From: an uncultured Porphyromonadaceae bacterium
GTDB taxonomy: Bacteria > Bacteroidota > Bacteroidia > Bacteroidales > Muribaculaceae
DNA length: 13,380 nt
Assembly (NCBI GenBank): GCA_900548705.1
Contig: URLF01000069.1
Coordinates: 1 to 13,380 of the forward strand
Direction: 5' to 3'
Both the position numbers and the translations under genes were made by a program. Under the pieces are notes generated by a model. The model searched no databases. It was given only the letters and a program-made list of their open reading frames with translations, and had not been told where the DNA came from. Shown piece by piece: positions 7,054 to 12,387 of the stretch. Within the stretch, counting starts at the first letter, position 1. Every line of letters starts with the position of its first letter.

Positions 7054-8499
7054 ATGAAAAGTCTCAAGATATTTTTCTCTCTGCTCGCCGGGCTGCTGGG
7101 GCTACCTGCGGTTCTCACCTCCTGTATCGAAGACGGGGTCTCCACATCCGCCTCCGATCAGCCGGTGTTCTCCACCGACACCGTGAGGATGGGTTCGCTC
7201 CTTACCCTCGGTCCATCCCCGACAAGCCGCTTCATAGTCTACAACCGTCACGACAAGATTATGAACATCAGCGACATCGCCTTCCGCGACGATGACGCGG
7301 GTCAGTTCCGCATCAATGTTGACGGTATGAGCGGGCGCCGTTTCAGCAATGTTGAAATCCGTCCCAACGATTCCATATTTGTCTTTGTCGAGGCAACTCT
7401 TTCTGAGAATGGACGTGATGTCCCTGTCGATGTGCTTGCTCATATAGACTTCCGCGTCAACGGGGTCACCTCTTCTGTCCCCGTGAAGGCCCAGGGGCAG
7501 GATGTCACCCGTGTGAGCGGCGACACCCGTTTCTCCGGTGAGACCTCCCTCACTCCGGGCAAACCTTACCTGGTCAATGATTCACTTGTTGTCGAGGAGG
7601 GGGCGATACTGACCCTCCCCGCCGGTACCCGCTTGCTGATGCATGACAAGGCGGAAATCATCGTCCACGGCACCCTGCGCGTTTTCGGCACCGTCGAGAA
7701 GCCTGTGGAGATAACCGGCGACCGCTCAGGTTTCGTGGCCGCATCGATTCCCTATGAAGTGATGTCAGGACAGTGGGGCGGCATACGCTTCACCCCGACC
7801 TCCTCGGCCAATGAAATCCATCACGCGTCAATCCGCAATTCAGAATGGGGCATAATCCTCGACCATTGCGGAGGTTCGCGTAACGAGCCTGCGATGACCC
7901 TCCATAACTCAGTTGTACGCAATACCAAGAATTATGTCGTGGAGGCCATCCACTCCTCCCTGACTGCCGTCGGATGCGAATTTTCGGATGCCTCACTCGG
8001 CATTCTCCGTCTGGTCGGGTCGGAGCATCTTGTCTCGCAATGCACCCTCGGCAACTATTACCTCTTCACTGCCATCGGTGGGCCTGCTCTTCGTCTTGAG
8101 CATCTCGACCCTGACGACGAGAATGAGCCTGAACCGGAGAATCCCGACGACGCGCAGCTTCCCTGGATGACAGCTACCGAAATCCACAACACCATCATCT
8201 ACGGTCTCGGCCCGGACCTCTCTCACGGTGATCTCGAAGGCCTCCCCGTGGCCATCGTCAACTGCCTGCTCAAATCGGCAGGTTCGGATGACCAGAACTT
8301 CATCAACTGTCTCTGGGACACCGACCCCCTCTTCGGCGTGGAGCGAGACAATTACATCTTCGATTATCGCGTGGCTGCTGACTCCCCCGCTCTCGAAGCA
8401 GGGGACACCGACCGGCGTTACCCCCTTGGCGAGACCGACATGTTAGGTGCCGGGCGCCTCCCGCGCCCGACAATCGGAGCCTACCAGGAACCCCGATAA
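7054..8499 (+). CDS. Lipoprotein with predicted right-handed beta-helix
   Basis: A 481-residue exported lipoprotein of unknown function. The N terminus is a lipoprotein signal (MKSLKIFF, hydrophobic core, LTSC lipobox, Cys 24). Acidic residues follow at +3 and +4 (CIEDG), which partly resembles the acidic surface-export signal known in Bacteroidetes, so outer-surface display is possible. Residues about 35-155 look like an all-beta Ig-like region. From about 170 the repeated short strands (LVVEEGAILTLPAGT, AEIIVHGTLRVFGT, KPVEITGDRSG, and later HASIRNSEWGIILDHCG) are typical of a pectate-lyase-like beta-helix. The end (DTDPLFG...DYRVAADSPALEAGD...TIGAYQ) matches the closing motif seen in choice-of-anchor Q/beta-helix proteins. 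No catalytic set can be assigned; binding or lyase activity on polysaccharide are both possible. The frame is open upstream to a GTG at 6952, but the ATG at 7054 directly precedes the signal peptide. Confidence 0.82.
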   Translation: MKSLKIFFSLLAGLLGLPAVLTSCIEDGVSTSASDQPVFSTDTVRMGSLLTLGPSPTSRFIVYNRHDKIMNISDIAFRDDDAGQFRINVDGMSGRRFSNVEIRPNDSIFVFVEATLSENGRDVPVDVLAHIDFRVNGVTSSVPVKAQGQDVTRVSGDTRFSGETSLTPGKPYLVNDSLVVEEGAILTLPAGTRLLMHDKAEIIVHGTLRVFGTVEKPVEITGDRSGFVAASIPYEVMSGQWGGIRFTPTSSANEIHHASIRNSEWGIILDHCGGSRNEPAMTLHNSVVRNTKNYVVEAIHSSLTAVGCEFSDASLGILRLVGSEHLVSQCTLGNYYLFTAIGGPALRLEHLDPDDENEPEPENPDDAQLPWMTATEIHNTIIYGLGPDLSHGDLEGLPVAIVNCLLKSAGSDDQNFINCLWDTDPLFGVERDNYIFDYRVAADSPALEAGDTDRRYPLGETDMLGAGRLPRPTIGAYQEPR

Positions 8500-8556
8500 A
8501 CCCTCCCGAAATGGGGGAATAAGCTTTAAAGTCGTAGCTATTAAGATTTTCGGCAG

Positions 8557-8597
8557 GTTGGACATTTGGCGTGAATCCATCACCAAAAATGTCCAAC
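8557..8597. repeat. 11-bp inverted repeat flanking the nested palindrome
   Basis: GTTGGACATTT at 8557-8567 pairs perfectly with AAATGTCCAAC at 8587-8597 across a 19-nt loop. It is followed at once by a second hairpin, CAACAT (8594-8599) with ATGTTG (8603-8608), which overlaps it by four bases, so the two are mutually exclusive. The second hairpin abuts the left end of the 292-bp palindrome. Confidence 0.7.
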
Positions 8598-8645
8598 ATG
8601 CTATGTTGTCCCGGACGATTCCGAAGGAATCCTTTATCTGAATAG

Positions 8646-8703
8646 CCGTGGGTTGGCGCGAGTGGGGAGCCCCTTGAGGGCGACCCCGAGCGGTAACCCA
8701 CGG
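8646..8703 (+). repeat. CCGTGGGTT...AACCCACGG hairpin unit, left copy
   Basis: A 58-bp unit closed by 9-bp complementary ends. Its edges (CCGTGGGTTGGCGCGAG and AGCGGTAACCCACGG) are shared exactly with the inverted right copy, but its middle (about 8663-8688) is different, containing GGGG-AG-CCCC. A conserved-edge, variable-core architecture is typical of REP-like hairpin repeats. Confidence 0.6.
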
Positions 8704-8723
8704 TTGTGTTTCATCAGAAATGG

Positions 8724-8744
8724 GATTCCGGAGGAATCTTTTTT
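8724..8744 (+). terminator. Intrinsic terminator candidate, plus strand
   Basis: GATTCC-GGA-GGAATC (8724-8738), a 6-bp stem with a 3-nt loop, is followed directly by six T residues (8739-8744). It could end transcription coming from the lipoprotein gene, 225 bp upstream. In a full-length transcript it would compete with the 26-bp long-range pairing to 8766-8791. Confidence 0.5.
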
Positions 8745-8770
8745 GATATCTGACAAACGTGGGTAATATC

Positions 8771-8791
8771 AAAAAAGATTCCTCCGGAATC
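8771..8791 (-). terminator. Intrinsic terminator candidate, minus strand
   Basis: Mirror image of the site at 8724-8744: on the minus strand GATTCC-GGA-GGAATC is followed by six T residues. It could stop transcription from the GlmU-like gene, 241 bp upstream on this strand. Together the two sites form a bidirectional terminator between converging genes. Confidence 0.5.
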
Positions 8792-8809
8792 GCTCGCTTA
8801 ATACCGTTA

Positions 8810-8863
8810 CCGTGGGTTACCGCTTCGGTTCGGCCTCCGGCCTCACCTCGCGCCAACCCACGG
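8810..8863 (-). repeat. CCGTGGGTT...AACCCACGG hairpin unit, right inverted copy
   Basis: A 54-bp unit, the inverted counterpart of the copy at 8646-8703. The ends are identical after reverse complementing; the core (about 8825-8846) has a different GC-rich hairpin, GGCC-TCC-GGCC. The different cores show that the two halves are not a simple recent fold-back copy over their whole length. Confidence 0.6.
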
Positions 8864-8924
8864 CTATTCAGATAAAGGATTCCTTCGGAATCGTCCGGGA
8901 AATCGCGAATGTTCTGTTGGAAAT

Positions 8925-8973
8925 TCTGTCAAAGAATCCATCGATGATTCCGTCGGGGATTAATTTTGACAGA
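8925..8973. repeat. 9-bp inverted repeat right of the nested palindrome
   Basis: TCTGTCAAA (8925-8933) pairs with TTTGACAGA (8965-8973) around a 31-nt loop that contains an imperfect palindrome centred on ATCGAT. It is followed at 8975-8987 by GGACGT-G-ACGTCC, a separate 6-bp palindrome. Function unknown; it may protect the 3' end of the GlmU-like transcript. Confidence 0.5.
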
Positions 8974-9031
8974 CGGACGTGACGTCCAGTGATTTATTTA
9001 CGTCAAATGGCTGCTGCTGTCCGGGCCGGGA

Positions 9032-10216
9032 TTACTTGTAATTCTCCGCTTGCTGACGGATGGCCTCGAAGAGGCGCACGTCGACGTCGGTAAGGGCGCG
9101 GTGGCGACGGGCCATCATACGCGACGCGATGTCGAGGAATTTCTCCATCGGGAGGTCGGTGAAGCCCTGCGCCCCTCCTTCGCTGAAGGATGCGATGAAG
9201 TTGCGGGGGAAGCCTGAACCGTGGATGTTGACACCCACGCCTACCACCGTGGCGGTGTTGAACATCGTGTTGATGCCTGCCTTTGAATGGTCACCCATGA
9301 TAAGGCCGCAGAACTGCAGGCCTGTCTTCAGGAAGCGGTGGCGGGGATAATTCCAGAGTTTGATTTCGGTGTAGTCGTTCTTGAGGTTGGAAGCCACACA
9401 GCCTGCCCCGAGGTTACACCATTCACCGATGACGGCGTTTCCGAGGAATCCGTCATGAGCCTTGTTGGAATAGCCGAGCATGACCACATTGTTAAGCTCT
9501 CCACCAACCTTGCACCATGGACCCAGGGTTGTGCCGGGATATATCTTCGACCCCATATTGACGGTTGAATGCTCACCCAACGCGATTGGGCCGCGCAGAC
9601 ATGAGCCTTCCATGATTTCGACATCGCGGCCTACATAAATCGGGCCGTGTGAGACATTCAGCACCACACCCTCGACAATCGCGCCACTCTCGATATATAC
9701 CAGTTCGGGGTCGCCGATCACCGTGTTGCTGCGCGGAATCGCCTGCCCTTCGCGGCCACGGGTGAGGAACTCGAAGTCATCCTCGATTTTGCGACCATTG
9801 AGCTGGAAGATGTCATACAGAAATTCCACCGTGTCTACCTTGGAATCATATTTCCTGACAACCTCGGAGTTAGAGCCGCCGGCACAGACCGCCACCGTCA
9901 CTTCGTTGCCGCGTGACGTGGTTGCTGTCAGGGTCTCTCCGGGTTGAAGTTCGCCGACCGCCTTGGCCAGCTGCTCCTCGGGCACCACACTGGAGGTGAC
10001 GATGATATCGCCAGCCATGATTTCCGGGGCGGGGAACTTCTCGCGCAGATATTCCTCGGTAAGGTAATGATACTCTCCGGGGAGATACATCTCCCATTTC
10101 TGTCGGATGGTGTTTATGCCGACAAGCAGGTCGGCCACCGGCCTGGTGTAGGTCAGCGGAAGAAGGTTGATATGGGTCTCGGGGATGTCCCGGAGAATTA
10201 TCCTACGCGTTGTCAT
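9032..10216 (-). CDS. GlmU-like sugar nucleotidyltransferase/acyltransferase
   Basis: A 394-residue cytosolic protein of the Bacteroidetes GlmU-related family, thought to act in UDP-N-acetylglucosamine or related nucleotide-sugar supply. The N-terminal region (about 1-150) aligns with the reduced nucleotidyltransferase half of this family (LRDIPETHINLLPLTYTRPVADLLVGINTIRQKW split over 8-41) and lacks the classical GxGTRM loop of standard GlmU. From about 165 onward there is a left-handed beta-helix of hexapeptide repeats (VIGDPELVYIESGAIVEG, VNMGSKIYPGTTLGP). These lead into the acetyltransferase-like stretch NKAHDGFLGNAVIG (251-264) with a His at 254, then NLGAGCVASNL (268-278). These correspond to K-x-AH and N-x-GAG in GlmU, so acyl transfer is plausible. 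It is divergent from rfbC, sharing a palindromic promoter. Whether both half-reactions occur is not proven here. Confidence 0.85.
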   Translation of the reverse strand: MTTRRIILRDIPETHINLLPLTYTRPVADLLVGINTIRQKWEMYLPGEYHYLTEEYLREKFPAPEIMAGDIIVTSSVVPEEQLAKAVGELQPGETLTATTSRGNEVTVAVCAGGSNSEVVRKYDSKVDTVEFLYDIFQLNGRKIEDDFEFLTRGREGQAIPRSNTVIGDPELVYIESGAIVEGVVLNVSHGPIYVGRDVEIMEGSCLRGPIALGEHSTVNMGSKIYPGTTLGPWCKVGGELNNVVMLGYSNKAHDGFLGNAVIGEWCNLGAGCVASNLKNDYTEIKLWNYPRHRFLKTGLQFCGLIMGDHSKAGINTMFNTATVVGVGVNIHGSGFPRNFIASFSEGGAQGFTDLPMEKFLDIASRMMARRHRALTDVDVRLFEAIRQQAENYK

Positions 10217-10257
10217 GACTGATTATGTATGGTGTGAGGTTCTGTTTTATATTTGGA

Positions 10258-10276
10258 GCAAAAGTATTACTTTTGC
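10258..10276. promoter_or_regulatory. Palindromic divergent promoter core between the glmU-like gene and rfbC
   Basis: GCAAAAG-TATTA-CTTTTGC is a perfect 7-bp inverted repeat with a 5-nt centre. On each strand it supplies a -7 box reading TACTTTTG: 10259-10266 on minus for the GlmU-like gene and 10268-10275 on plus for rfbC. The minus-strand promoter is complete, since a TTTG -33 element (plus-strand CAAA at 10287-10290) lies 20 nt away. The plus-strand promoter lacks a clean -33. Only one base separates the two boxes, so both promoters cannot be occupied at once. Confidence 0.7.
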
Positions 10277-10300
10277 AAAAGAAAAACAAATTTTAAACCG

Positions 10301-10852
10301 ATGAATTACCTGCCTACCTCCATCGAAGGAGTGTATATCATTGAACCCAAACGGTTTGGCGACGCCAGAGGTTACTTTATGGAGACTTTCAAGCTCGCCG
10401 AGTTCCGGGCCAACGTTGACCCGGAGGTAGAGTTTGTGCAGTGTAACGAGTCCATGTCCACGCGTGGGGTGCTTCGCGGGCTTCATTTCCAGAAAGGGGA
10501 ATTCTCCCAGGGGAAACTGGTCCGTGTGTCGCAGGGTACGGTAATCGACGTGGCCGTTGACATCCGCAAAGGTTCTCCGACATTCGGCCGCCATGTGGCT
10601 GTCGAGTTGTCGGCCGAGAATGCCCGGATGCTCTACATACCTCGCCATTTCGCCCATGGATTCATCGTCATCTCGGATACCGCACAGTTCCAGTATATGG
10701 TAGACAACATCTACGCTCCCCAGGCCGAGGCGACCCTTCGTTTCGATGATCCCGAGCTTGGGATAGACTGGCCTTTGCCTGCCTCCGAGCTTAACCTCTC
10801 CGAGAAAGACCTCAAGGGTCTCTCATTGGCCGAGGTGCGCGCTCTTCTTTGA
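10301..10852 (+). CDS. rfbC: dTDP-4-dehydrorhamnose 3,5-epimerase
   Basis: Third enzyme of dTDP-L-rhamnose synthesis; epimerises dTDP-4-keto-6-deoxyglucose at C3 and C5 for surface polysaccharide. The 183-residue cupin has the expected motifs: RFGDARGYFMETF (18-30), QCNESMSTRGVLRGLHFQ (48-64) with the catalytic His at 62, GTVIDVAVDIRKGSPTFG (79-96), IPRHFAHGFIV (113-123), FQYMVDNIYAPQAE (130-143) and LSEKD with the Asp of the catalytic dyad at 170. Length is exactly family-typical. The ATG at 10301 was chosen; an in-frame TTG at 10253 would add 16 residues encoded by the promoter itself. The other rhamnose genes (rfbA, rfbB, rfbD) are not adjacent here, so it appears to be a single-gene unit ending before the terminator at 10959. 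Confidence 0.95.
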   Translation: MNYLPTSIEGVYIIEPKRFGDARGYFMETFKLAEFRANVDPEVEFVQCNESMSTRGVLRGLHFQKGEFSQGKLVRVSQGTVIDVAVDIRKGSPTFGRHVAVELSAENARMLYIPRHFAHGFIVISDTAQFQYMVDNIYAPQAEATLRFDDPELGIDWPLPASELNLSEKDLKGLSLAEVRALL

Positions 10853-10958
10853 AAAGATTAACCATTACACGGGGTGGATTGTTCCGGGTGTGGCATTAAC
10901 CCGAGCCCAAGCCCCGACGGTTGGAAATCAGGGAGTTGTCTCCCGACGAAAATACCTG

Positions 10959-10997
10959 TCAGCCATTTGGTCACAGACTAAATGGCTGATTTTCTTA
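10959..10997 (+). terminator. Strong intrinsic terminator downstream of rfbC
   Basis: TCAGCCATTT (10959-10968) pairs with AAATGGCTGA (10980-10989), a perfect 10-bp stem that can extend by three more pairs (one of them G-T) to leave a 5-nt loop. A T-rich run TTTTCTT follows immediately. It lies 107 bp after the rfbC stop codon and separates rfbC from the envelope operon. Confidence 0.8.
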
Positions 10998-11104
10998 TAC
11001 CCATGGGGATGGTTATAAAGAGATAGAATTTTTGTAAATTTGGCATCAAAAAATAGGAATTAACGTATTTTAACAAATGGGGGGGTAATTTATGCAATTT
11101 TTAG

Positions 11105-11112
11105 TACTTTTG
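11105..11112 (+). promoter_or_regulatory. -7 box candidate for the envelope operon
   Basis: TACTTTTG matches TAnnTTTG and is identical to the two boxes at 10259-10275. Transcription would start near 11119, leaving a long leader of about 150 nt. The position where a -33 TTTG is expected is instead occupied by seven consecutive G residues (11079-11085). An alternative box, TAAATTTG, is at 11035-11042. Confidence 0.55.
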
Positions 11113-11198
11113 CGGGTGTTTGATTTCTTTTCTGGCATAAAAATCACTCCGATGCACGTCAGCGATATTATCGACACACGACCTTAACCACCATGATT

Positions 11199-11224
11199 TG
11201 TCAATATCCCTCAAGGGGATGACA
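11199..11224 (+). promoter_or_regulatory. Leader hairpin upstream of the envelope operon
   Basis: TGTC (11199-11202) pairs with GACA (11221-11224), and ATCCC (11206-11210) with GGGAT (11216-11220), leaving a 5-nt loop and a 3-nt bulge. It lies in the long predicted leader, 47 bp before the first ATG. It is not followed by a T run, so it is not a terminator; a translational or stability role is possible. Confidence 0.4.
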
Positions 11225-11271
11225 GACACATCCGTTGCCAAAATCACATAAACCAATACATTCAGACTTCG

Positions 11272-11775
11272 ATGAAAAAGTTAACCGCATTGTTCCTTGC
11301 ATTGGTGTTCCTTTTGCCCGTGACAGCATTGGCAAAAAAGACTGATGCCGGGGAGATACCCCAGTATCAGATAGAAGGAGCTGGGGTCACCTCCCAGAGC
11401 GCCCAGCAGGTGAGAATTACCATTGTCACCAAGAAAAAGGAGAATGTCACCGACCGTGACCTCCAGAAAGCCGCCGTCCACGGGGTGCTGTTCCGCGATT
11501 ATGATGACGCTTCCAGCGCCGGATATGGATCGGTGGCCTCCTACAAGGCCATTATGGGTTCCCCCTCGGCCGAGGCTGAATATGTCGATTTCTTCAAGCC
11601 TTTCTTCACCAACGGCGACTATGAGTCATATTGCCAGCTGGTGGGTGACAGCCGTCAGGTTGTCAAGGCCGGCAAGGAGTGGAAGGTGTCGGCCATCGTG
11701 AGGGTCAACACCAACACCCTCAAAAAAGACCTCAAGAAACAAGGTATGATTAAAAATCTCGGCGCAGGATGGTAA
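11272..11775 (+). CDS. Secreted protein of unknown function, paralogue of the 12388-12882 product
   Basis: A 167-residue exported protein that I cannot assign to a named family with certainty. It has a classical signal peptide (MKKLTALFLALVFLLPVTALA, split as a basic start, hydrophobic core and ALA-K cleavage). The mature part has a beta-rich start (QVRITIVTKKK), the central pattern LQKAAVHGVLFRDY (about 65-78), YVDFFKPFFTNGDYESY (about 105-121) and a C-terminal strand KVSAIVRVNTNTLKKDLKKQGMI. The same pattern order occurs in the lipoprotein encoded 612 bp downstream. The layout is loosely like LPP20/FlgT-type periplasmic domains (a helix with conserved Ala, then strands), but that is inference. 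It is first in a four-gene unit and overlaps the next gene by 7 bp, implying translational coupling. Confidence 0.8.
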   Translation: MKKLTALFLALVFLLPVTALAKKTDAGEIPQYQIEGAGVTSQSAQQVRITIVTKKKENVTDRDLQKAAVHGVLFRDYDDASSAGYGSVASYKAIMGSPSAEAEYVDFFKPFFTNGDYESYCQLVGDSRQVVKAGKEWKVSAIVRVNTNTLKKDLKKQGMIKNLGAGW

Positions 11776-12368
11776 TCAAGCATTTTATCGCGGGTGTCAT
11801 GGCTGCCGTATGCTCCGTGGCCGCTTCCGCCCAGATCAATCAGGTCAACAGGCTTCCTGAGGTCGGAAGCACTGAATCTACCCAGAAAGACTACACCGAG
11901 AACCAGACCGGATTCTGGATGGCCGCCGAGGCAAGCGCGGCCTATTCCTGCCGTCTGTTCAACTCTAACTTCGGTTACACCGAGCTTGATGTCGTGTTGG
12001 GTTACCGCTTCAATGAATATATCCGTGTGGGTGTCGGTTTCGGCGGAAGATGCTATTTCGACAACAACAAGGTACGCACCTCCGCGTCGGAATGGGCATT
12101 CCCGATTTTCGCCAACTTCAGGGGCAATTTCATGCCGACCCAGTATCGCAGCGTTGTGCCCTACTATTCGCTCGACATCGGCGGGACTGCCCGCGACGGA
12201 TTCCTGATACGTCCCACCGTAGGATTGCGCGTAGGACGTGAACGTTCGGCCTTCCTCGTCGGGCTCGGCTATGTGGGTCAGGATCTCACCACCTACTCCC
12301 GCGACAGTTTCAGGGACACACGCAAATTTGTCTCGTTCATCACCCTCAAATTAGGATACGAATTCTGA
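11769..12368 (+). CDS. Small outer-membrane beta-barrel protein
   Basis: A 199-residue protein with a signal peptide (MVIKHFIAGVMAAVCSVAASA, then Q) and a mature region of alternating short strands rich in Gly and aromatic residues: FWMAAEASAAYSC, YTELDVVLGYRFNEY, VGVGFGGRCYF, RSVVPYYSLDIGG, FLIRPTVGLRVG and FLVGLGYVG. It ends in FITLKLGYEF; the terminal Phe is the usual recognition signal for the BAM complex. About eight strands can be counted, fitting an OmpA/OmpW-sized barrel. There is no OmpA-type peptidoglycan domain. Its ATG overlaps the stop of the upstream gene, and the next gene follows after 19 bp, so its partner proteins are probably the flanking exported proteins. Specific cargo or function cannot be read from the sequence. 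Confidence 0.82.
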   Translation: MVIKHFIAGVMAAVCSVAASAQINQVNRLPEVGSTESTQKDYTENQTGFWMAAEASAAYSCRLFNSNFGYTELDVVLGYRFNEYIRVGVGFGGRCYFDNNKVRTSASEWAFPIFANFRGNFMPTQYRSVVPYYSLDIGGTARDGFLIRPTVGLRVGRERSAFLVGLGYVGQDLTTYSRDSFRDTRKFVSFITLKLGYEF

Positions 12369-12387
12369 TACCCCAATCCTCCAGAGC

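Larger units (their letters stand above)
8609..8900. repeat. 292-bp nested palindrome, REP/MITE-like composite element
   Basis: Three concentric perfect inverted repeats. The outer arms are 54 bp (8609-8662 with 8847-8900), the middle arms 16 bp (8689-8704 with 8809-8824) and the inner arms 26 bp (8724-8749 with 8766-8791), closing on a 16-nt loop. Bases between the tiers do not match (26 nt versus 22 nt between outer and middle; 19 versus 17 between middle and inner). Each half is itself composite: GATTCC-n3-GGAATC mini-hairpins plus a GC-rich unit bounded by CCGTGGGTT and AACCCACGG (8646-8703 left, 8810-8863 right, inverted to each other). The perfect arms point to recent inversion-duplication, gene conversion or active maintenance. 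No transposase or target-site duplication is visible in the window. Confidence 0.85.
8500..9031. other. 532-bp gene-free convergent intergenic region rich in inverted repeats
   Basis: The region separates two converging genes (lipoprotein on plus, GlmU-like on minus). I see no credible coding sequence: the open frames here are created by the palindromes, mirror each other and resemble nothing. Instead it holds, in order: an 11-bp hairpin (8557-8597), a 6-bp hairpin (8594-8608), the large nested palindrome (8609-8900), a 9-bp long-loop hairpin (8925-8973) and a 6-bp near-perfect palindrome (8975-8987). Confidence 0.85.
10853..11271. other. 419-bp gene-free region: structured 3' region, terminator, promoter and leader
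   Basis: No coding sequence is supported. The first part (10865-10950) is GC-rich with potential stems: CGGGG (10870-10874) with CCCCG (about 10913-10917), an inner CGGGT/ACCCG, and GGGAG (10931-10935) with CTCCC (10940-10944). A terminator follows at 10959-10997. The rest is AT-rich, with two candidate -7 boxes (11035-11042 and 11105-11112) and a leader hairpin (11199-11224) upstream of the envelope operon. The first part may be only the 3' UTR of rfbC or an independent small RNA. Confidence 0.7.

Noticed and set aside
8303..8856. Minus-strand open frames over the palindrome (132 and 137 codons)
   Set aside because: They run across the inverted repeats and share mirrored peptide words created by the repeat itself; composition is not protein-like.
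8609..8900. Retron msr-msd, integron attC array or CRISPR leader
   Set aside because: No reverse transcriptase, integrase or Cas gene is nearby, and the repeats are inverted and nested rather than regularly spaced direct repeats.
10253..10300. TTG start adding 16 residues to rfbC
   Set aside because: These codons coincide with the palindromic promoter and the added residues are not part of RmlC proteins.
10862..10950. Signal recognition particle RNA or 6S RNA
   Set aside because: The conserved GGAAG...AGCAGCCA core of SRP RNA is missing, and I cannot fit the 6S open-bubble rod; kept only as an unassigned structured region.
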